The position numbers and the translations under genes were made by a program. Shown in pieces: positions 57,355 through 64,000 of a DNA stretch of 64,000 bases. The first letter of the stretch is position 1; each line of letters opens with the position of its first letter. The notes under the pieces are model-generated. The model was given only the letters and a program-made list of their open reading frames with translations, searched no databases and was not told the DNA's origin. Source of the stretch: Polydactylus sextarius (lineage: Eukaryota > Chordata > Actinopteri > Polynemidae); assembly GCA_016801845.1 (NCBI GenBank), contig CM028923.1, positions 7,388,501 to 7,452,500 of the forward strand. Direction: 5' to 3'.

Positions 57355-58465
57355 TTTGTTATATTGTGAACTGATAATCCCACAGTGTCCAGACACATCT
57401 GTCATCATCACTTGATGATATGTGCAATGTAATTTCACTCATGGGAGATGCCATTTCTCTTTCTATGGATTCTTGCTGTACAGTGAACAACAGTGTTATC
57501 ACGTAGCAGCAGCTGTCAGAATAACAAGCACAACTTAAAAGAGACTCCAACAACCTCTGTCTGTCACTCACGTTTTTGTCTTTCTGACACTCTCCTCTGT
57601 ATTTTTTTTTGATCTGGCTTCCTCTCTCCTCCCATGTCTTTCTTTTGTCCTTTCTCCATCTCTGTCATATAAAATATGTGGCAGGTGTTTTAGTTTATGT
57701 GTGCATGTGCGTGCTTGTTGATGTGGATGTGTGTGTGTGTGTTGTGATTCTGTCTCTATCTCTGTTTTAAGTAGAATCCTGCAGCACCAAAAGAAAGCAC
57801 GCCCTAGGCTACACTTACCCTGGCTTTCTGAACACTCAGATAGGATGCAGCCTGTTCTTTATCCCTAATCAGAGGATCCTTTTTTATGTTTCTGGGTGTT
57901 TTTTTTTCTTAAACACTCTCTCTCAGTCCCCCATTCTGCCAGCTGTGGATTTTTGGACTATGAACAAGGATAGGTGGACTATGGGTTGCCTGAAAATAAG
58001 GGTTGAAAAAGAGGACAGACAGAAAGAATGAGGGAAAATAAATATGAGTGGAACACAGCCATGGTTTGGGGTTAGAAAATGGTGCCAGAGAAGTGAAGTT
58101 ACTGCGAAATTCCCTTTTGTTAAAAATTCCTGCAAGTTATTACAGAGTGTAACAGCTCTACCTTCTCAGCAAGGGCGACTTGATGATAAATTATTGCACA
58201 TTACTGATCAGTAGCTGCACCCTGGAGGAATGTAATGAATCCAGTCGGTTACGGACACTCGGTGGGGGCTGCCCTGGCATTTTCCTCATTCCAAATTCTT
58301 CACATGCTCAGAGCTAAAAGTTAACTACTGTATGTTGCACACATTGTAAAGCAGCAGGATGTGGCCACACAGATGACTCATTAAATTTGAAGTGTTTTGT
58401 CACTTTTCCAGTAACTCTTTCCCTACACCATCTGAATACTGAGATGACTTTTTCAGTTATTTTTC
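57355..58465. other. Non-coding stretch
   Basis: CT-rich patch at 57605-57665, a TG-rich patch at 57700-57745. No gene is recognised. Confidence 0.45.
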
Positions 58466-58469
58466 ACTC

Positions 58470-58646
58470 TTTTTTTAAAGGGTGTTTTGAGCATTTTTGC
58501 ATTTAATGAGAGATTGGTGGAAAAGGGGAGAAACACAAGGGGAATGACATGTTGTAAATGGCCATAAGTTGAATTGTGCACCAGCTACTCAAGGTGTCTG
58601 CGCTTACAAGGTAAACTCTCTAACCACTCCACCACTGGGGTGCTCC
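58470..58646 (-). mobile_element. tRNA-derived SINE, minus strand, second copy
   Basis: On the minus strand it starts GGAGCACCCCAGTGGTGGAG, with A-box TGGTGGAGTGGTTA (58621-58634) and a decayed B-box region GCACAATTCAACTT (58566-58579). The body reads ACATGTCATTCCCCTTGTG and TTCTCCCCTTTTCCACC, the same plan as the SINE at 41541-41711 (GTGTCGTTCCCCCAC, TTTTCTCCC). The 3' end CATTAAATGCAAAAATGCTC resembles CAATAAAAGGCAAAATGGAC of that copy and reaches an A-tail (58471-58477 as T). It is more diverged. Both belong to one family or close subfamilies. Confidence 0.8.
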
Positions 58647-58649
58647 TAA

Positions 58650-60840
58650 TTTCACTCTTAATAAACTAAAATGCTATTTTATTCTTCAGTGAACACACAA
58701 TTCACTTTATAATGGAACATTATAAAGCAGTTTTAGTTTAGACAGGGGGATAGTACAGTTGGCAACATGCTCACATTTACTCTGCAGTTATTTCTATGTT
58801 TTTTGCTTGAGAACCTCCTTTCGTATTTAATGAAACTGAGAGTCAAGTCCCAGCTGTCACCACTGCATGATGATGTTAGATTCCTGCGTCTGGTTTCAGC
58901 TCCGAAGTCTTTTAGCATCAAATCTCCTCTCCATGATTGAGGGGAAGTGGCGTCCTTGTTTCAAAATTTTTCTGAATAATTACATTAGGTTTGAAAATGT
59001 TGGCTCCATACTTCACACAGACCAACACACAGCACATCGCTGGCCTTGACTGGTGAACCCTCTTGATGCCATAGAATATAGATTTTTTTTTTTTAATGAC
59101 CAATGTTGGAACTAACATTGTGTAACCTCACGTCATGTAATGTGGAAGGATTCTGGTCTCCAGTTTCCCTGCTGGAAGAAGAAAAAAGAGAAATGGTAAT
59201 AAAAGAATCAGGACATGCTAGAATATTCTCTCTGCCTTAAATATGTATGTGGTCTGTGCTTTTCCTTGACCCCTTTTAGGTTCCTGTGTTCCCTTGGTCT
59301 TGAACAACTGAGCCATCTGTCTCCGTGTCACACACGCACACATGCACGTACCCAAACACAGGAGGAGGACGAGATATATACAAACACCAGCCTAACTAAA
59401 GCAGACAAACCACTATTGGCCTGTGGAAGATAGAGAATTGTGTGGTGATCTACAAGAGCAATTCTCCATTTGGAGCAGCACATTAAACATGCTTTTAAAG
59501 AGCTGGTGATAAAATGTGAGGCAGGGGGATTGGAGAGATGAATCCTTCTCGACAGACTTTTCCCTGGCCTTCCTCCCCCTAAATTACTGGGTTTGGAGGC
59601 AGCGAGGGAAAAGCAGAGAAATCGAAATATAAATCTATTTCACCGTAATGTGGGAAACTTGTAGGGGTGAAAAACAAAACAAAACAACAACGAAAAAAAG
59701 ACAAACAAATTACAAAGACAAGGGGATAGCAGGAAGAAAATTGAAGCGGATGATGATCAGACAATAGGATAAAATGTAGCGTGCAAATGTGAAGAATCAA
59801 ATAGTAATTTTGGTCATTTAATAGTAAAAACCTGCTCACCAGCAGAAACACCATTATGCTCAAATTATGCAGCATTTGAAGAAACTATTTCATGAATCAG
59901 AGTATTTGTAAAAGCATTTGATTACCTGAAATTGTTTCTTACTCACTGCTCTCTTTGTTCACCCTTATTTTATTTGGTTATCACATAATAGTCAATTAAA
60001 TATTTCTACATTTATTACATTTACAGTTTTAAACAGCAAAAAATTGAGGTTATCACAAGTCAGTGGATATAATCAGTAGTTCATAGTAGATATGGTCAGA
60101 TTCTGACTGGATTTCATTTGCATCATTTATAATTTATTGGCAGTTCATACTGGAGCTTACGTTGATGGAACTTTACTGGAAAAACCTTTTTTCTGGAAAT
60201 ATTATAACTTTCTTTGCAAATATTCTGCTTTATTCTCAAACAGTGAGATTAAAAATATCTCAAAGTATTTTTGACTTTGTTCTCAAACACCACATATGGA
60301 AGATTAACATCTGGTTTTACCACATCAGCAGCTCACAAAACACTAGATCAGTATCAACGACATTACAAGATAACATGAACTCATTATTCCAAAGCAAAGC
60401 ATGTTCAGTGAGATGACACTTTTACCTCTGTTGACAAATGTAATTTGCTGTGTATAATGCAATAACAGTCATTGTCTAAAGGGAAATAACATTTTGTAAG
60501 TGGTGCAACAAAGCCATTGTCATCAGCATATACAACAGTGAGCAATAAAAAAGGTAAAAATTCTAAGCAAGTTAGAGACAGTCATAGTTTAATGATCTGT
60601 AGTGTAATGATCCTTATTGTGCTGCAATTGAATTGTTTTACTGAGTACAACCAGGATATTCACTGCCACAGCAAACGGAAGCCAGAAACTGAATCACACA
60701 CACTTAACATTAACATTTTGACTATTATGAACATGAATACTCCACAAATGAATATCAGCCTGTTCTGCTCTACTGCATCTTGCACACACCACTTCTTTTG
60801 TCTCACCACCTACTCTAAGTGGTGGTAGGTAGGTGAAATA
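58650..60840. other. Non-coding stretch
   Basis: No gene is recognised. A minus-strand open frame of 98 codons (59579-59875) is Phe/Leu/Ser-rich without a domain. Confidence 0.45.
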
Positions 60841-60845
60841 GGTGG

Positions 60846-60873
<28 letters not shown>
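60846..60873. repeat. Poly(T)28 tract
   Basis: The longest pure mononucleotide run in the window. It may be a retroelement tail, but no element body is recognised next to it. Confidence 0.95.
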
Positions 60874-60876
<3 letters not shown>

Positions 60877-60924
60877 ATTTATGGGCTTCATTCAGCTTCA
60901 TAATTAGGAATTTATTCATGTGGA

Positions 60925-60938
60925 CCAGCAGGGGGATC
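60925..60938 (+). promoter_or_regulatory. CTCF-like motif
   Basis: CCAGCAGGGGGATC fits 12 of 14 positions of CCASYAGRKGGCRS. Near matches like this occur by chance, so binding is only a possibility. Confidence 0.2.
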
Positions 60939-61351
60939 TCATTTTTCTATTCAGAACATCCGTACCATATATTAAGAAACAAAGAAAAAGAACAAGCTTC
61001 TGGATAAAAATCACCATAAGAAGGAAGTAGCCTTGGAGGCACCTTTTTACATTTTCACCTTTGATAACAATATAATATGTTTGCTGTTTCCCTGAGTACT
61101 GCTTATTTCCTTCATCCTTCTCTTCAGCTCAAAAATCACAATCAAAAATTATGAATTGGTACTAAATGGGGAAAATTAAATTTTTACCTTCAATTTTTAA
61201 TGTAAAAGCAAGGTTTTGAGGAAGCATGTACATTTTGGTTAAAGGGGACGATCATGGATATTCCTCTAATATTACATTGTTTTTGAAAATAATTCACTAA
61301 ATGAATTTTAAAAAGTTTAGTTCAGTTTACCAAATGAATAATGTTTAATGT

Positions 61352-61435
61352 TGGGGCACTGGTGGCTAAAGAACCGTCCCAGGTTCAAATCCACCAGCTA
61401 CCAGGTCCCACTGAGGTACCCTTGAGCAAGGTTTG
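61352..61435 (+). mobile_element. tRNA-derived SINE fragment, plus strand
   Basis: GGGGCACTGGTGGCTAAAGA is followed by a B-box AGGTTCAAATCC (61381-61392) and then CCACTGAGGTACCCTTGAGC AAGG. The last block (CACTGAGGTNCCCTTGAGCAAGG) is a hallmark I know from fish tRNA-SINEs. The A-box half is shortened, so the copy is damaged. It is a different family from the minus-strand SINEs at 41.5 and 58.5 kb. Confidence 0.75.
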
Positions 61436-61439
61436 TTAT

Positions 61440-61905
61440 CAAATGCTGTTATTAATTATTGCATGATAGGCTGACACTATGTTTTTTTTTTTCTTGTCTC
61501 TTCTGTTTCTGTTTTTAAAGTTCTAGTGGAAGCTAGACACATTATATTGGCTTGGAATTTCAAGTAAATGGTTTATACCTTTATTAAACTTGTTTTTACA
61601 TGTCTTCTACCTACACTGATACGCCTATGTCATTCCCATTTCATTTCTTTTTCCATCTCCCCCTGGTTCTTCTTCCTCCTTTCTCTCTATGAGCAACCTC
61701 TACACTAACACTTAACAGTGGGCTTTTGCTACATGCTACTCATCCTTACACACATATAAAGAGAGAGTCAGACTCTTAACCACCCACACTCTGCAGCCTC
61801 TGACTCTATAAGGATTACAAAAGAAACTGATTCACAGGGCCACTGCATTGTCAGCCTCCACAAGAGACCTGATGAGATTGCGACCATACAAATGCACCCC
61901 TATAT
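61440..61905. other. Non-coding stretch
   Basis: T-rich near 61481-61492, otherwise featureless; no open frame of note. Confidence 0.45.
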
Positions 61906-61908
61906 GCA

Positions 61909-61910
<2 letters not shown>

Positions 61911-61957
<47 letters not shown>
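61911..61957. repeat. (CA)23 microsatellite
   Basis: About 23 pure CA units, then TCACACAC. Confidence 0.97.
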
Positions 61958-61963
<6 letters not shown>

Positions 61964-62079
61964 ACAAAGTCCTGGACAAAAGCCCTGATGAGTTGTGAAA
62001 AATGCTAATTGACCTCCAGGTGGAGTGGAGCTCCGACTAGCATGTGTTGTGAAACGGAGAGTCATTGACAGCACTCAAC

Positions 62080-62465
62080 TGTGGAGGTTGAGTTTGAGAG
62101 AAATAGTCCAAGGATGAGAAGATGTGAAAAATGGAAGAGAGAAAATGGAGAGAGTGAGAATGGGAGAAAGAAAGAGAGAAAATATTTTATGCGTGGGAGA
62201 AGGAGACAGACACAGAGAGCAAGCATGGAAATGAAAGAGGCTAGAACTGAGACAAGGAGAATATGAAAAAAAAAAAAAAAAAAAACTGATAAAATGTGAA
62301 GCAGTCTGACGTACAGAGGCTACACAAGAACATTAGAACAAGAGAGTGAGAGACAGCATAAAAGAAAAAAAAACAATTAGCAAAAAAAAGAAGAAGAAGA
62401 ATGCACGACAGCAAGAGAAAGAGAAAGCGAGGGAGATGGAGACAAGAGGGAGGAGAAGAAGGTAC
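62080..62465 (+). repeat. Purine-rich tract with poly(A)
   Basis: The plus strand is mostly A and G for nearly 400 bases and includes a run of 20 A (62266-62285) and AAAAAAAAC/AGAAGAAGAAGA patches (62367-62400). Lys/Arg/Glu-rich plus frames and Phe/Leu/Ser-rich minus frames here follow from it. Confidence 0.75.
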
Positions 62466-62469
62466 AAGA

Positions 62470-63835
62470 CAGCTTTTATTACACAACATGTGCTGTGGAC
62501 AGATGGTGGTGAATTATGTATTAAGGCTTTTACACAGCTCCTGTACTTTTGCACTGGAGTAGAAAATGAGCCCGCCTGTGGAACAAAATGTTTAGCTAAG
62601 TTTTCACATCTTGACCCAGGGGGCTTTTTTAAAACATTAATACAGAAGGACACAGGTGAAAATACACACAGCTAAAGCACACAACAACACTTGTTTAGTT
62701 AATCTGTGTGTAATACAGTGTTGTGAATAACTCCAGACTGTGATTAATAATCATCCATGTTTAGATTCACAGGATAAGTCTGGTGTTGCATATTTTAATC
62801 ATTAGTGACAAATCTTATGAAAAGATTTTTTAAAAATCACTCCCTATTTTCTGATGTCTCTATTTCCCGATGGGTGGGAAAGGCAATTTTATTCCTACTG
62901 AAGAAATTTTTCAAGTGAATCTTTAAAAATGGATCAGAAATATGTAGTGTCATTTGTAGTTTTGAGCAAACATTTACCGAAACAGGTGTAAATAAACTAA
63001 TTTCAGCTGTGAATTAATACATATTTAAGTAGCTATTCTCAGTGGCCACACATGTGTGAGAGCTGGAGCCAAAATAAAACAAATCTAAACTAAAGTTGTA
63101 GACAACATGGCATGTAAGTAAAAGTTTGAGCCAACTTTGGCTATAATTATAGGCGCATTTGTTGAAAATGGAAAACAAATTCGACATATTCCTTTTTTTT
63201 TCAAATGACACCAAAAGAAAGATATGACTTGTTATTTCACCCAGTGATTCTAGTGGGTTGTGGCAGCGTGTGTGGTTCTTTTCAAAAAGGCATTTGACTC
63301 CCGAGTAGATTTGTGTTGCACGAAACCTTGTGTTCCTGTCAGTTCAAAACAGATACAATTCTGCACGGCCAAACTTTGAAAAATGTGGCAGTAGCAGGAA
63401 TAAATTGGAAACAAACGCTTTTTAACTGCAACGTGTTGGGCTTTATTTGGTTTTTTTGTTTGTTTTTTTTTTCCTGCCAGAACACATCTAATGTCATGTT
63501 GCTGCTATTGGACTTCATCATGAACAAATTATTTATTTGGTGGGATGTTGACAAAGGCTTGTGCTCAACTAAACCTCCTCTCCTTTCCAAGTGCTGTTCC
63601 AATCAGTGTCATGTAGCATATACAATCTGACTGTAAGTTCATGTGATGGTGCTCCAGAATTAAAAGTTGGAACTTTATGGAGCTTTCTCCAACTCTTCCA
63701 ACTAACACAGCCCAGGAAAACACAGACAGTTGTCTACAGCAGAAAGCACAGCATATTAAATATAGGAGGAAAGTATGAAAAGAGCTGGGATGATATTTGC
63801 TTCACACCCAACTGAGTTTGTAGTCATACAGTCAA
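62470..63835. other. Non-coding stretch
   Basis: AT-rich with no recognised element. The frames of 87 and 105 codons at 63313-63630 overlap on opposite strands and have no domain. Confidence 0.45.
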
Positions 63836-63859
63836 CTCTGTTACCCTTCCCCCTTCCAG

Positions 63860-64000
63860 TGATAGACTTGGAGCAGCCCAACATGTCTGCTGCCAGTCAT
63901 ATTGGCTGTCCTGGCACGACGGCCCGTCAGAGGTCCTGCCAAGGCTGGGAACGCGCTGGTCCTCGGGCCAAGGGGATGCGTGCTAGTGAGGGAATTTGGC
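63860..64000 (+). CDS. Possible partial exon cut by the window edge (low confidence)
   Basis: TTACCCTTCCCCCTTCCAG (63841-63859) is a strong splice-acceptor-like sequence. The 141 bases behind it are clearly more GC-rich than the preceding kilobases. One plus frame (first full codon at 63862) stays open to the window end and begins IDLEQPNMSAASHIGCPG, with an in-frame ATG at 63883. I recognise no domain. The minus strand is also open over part of this stretch (stop near 63985) and reads for example CQDSQYDWQQTCWAAPSL, with a weaker donor GTAACA at 63839-63844, so a minus-strand exon is an alternative. Both strands being open is common in GC-rich DNA. That there is an exon is inference from GC shift and splice context. 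Confidence 0.25.

Overview
The window looks like AT-rich, gene-poor nuclear DNA of a bony fish (teleost), most likely a very large intron or an intergenic desert. The reasons are long mononucleotide and dinucleotide arrays, few CpGs, no bacterial-style packed reading frames, decayed non-LTR retrotransposons of fish type, tRNA-derived SINEs, and several short dispersed repeats that I recognise from teleost assemblies. The species cannot be told. No complete protein-coding gene is visible. The open frames of 60-230 codons are explained by biased composition (polypyrimidine, polypurine or microsatellite tracts) or by chance; none carries a domain I recognise except those inside retrotransposon remnants.

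Layout. 1-9.6 kb: unique-looking AT-rich DNA with a (TAG)n array, a 17-bp perfect hairpin at 2637-2679, a purine-rich tract (5.1-5.6 kb), a long polypyrimidine tract (8.28-8.54 kb) that ends in a possible 44-nt exon, and a teleost repeat at 9.65 kb. 10-19 kb: CA/TG arrays, including a (GT)28 array facing a CA array at 15.0-15.2 kb, teleost repeats at 14.26, 15.43 and 18.34 kb, a cluster of CRE/AP-1-like sites at 16.6 kb and an imperfect hairpin at 17.80 kb. 19-27 kb: no gene; an AP-1-bearing inverted repeat at 25.32 kb. 27.45-28.02 kb: wrecked 3' end of a non-LTR element. 30.66-31.5 kb: a teleost repeat followed by the C-terminal part of a second non-LTR element. 32-41 kb: microsatellites and no gene. 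41.54-41.71 kb: minus-strand SINE with A-tail. 43-48 kb: polypyrimidine tracts, paired CT/CA arrays and a small reverse-transcriptase fragment with the YADD motif at 48.0 kb. 52.04-53.02 kb: an almost 1-kb element with 11-bp inverted ends and an internal tRNA-like stretch. 57-61.5 kb: another teleost repeat, a second minus-strand SINE and a plus-strand SINE fragment. 61.9-62.5 kb: CA array and purine-rich tract. 63.84-64.0 kb: a jump in GC content behind a good splice-acceptor-like sequence, which may be an exon cut by the window edge.

No genes can be shown to work together here. What the window supports is a record of ancient transposon insertions (LINE, SINE and probable DNA elements), simple repeats, and a few candidate regulatory or structural sites. 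I found no convincing new biological system. The items most worth checking are the 52.0-53.0 kb element, the 17.80 kb hairpin, the two candidate exons (8545-8588 and 63860-64000) and the bZIP site cluster at 16.62-16.68 kb.
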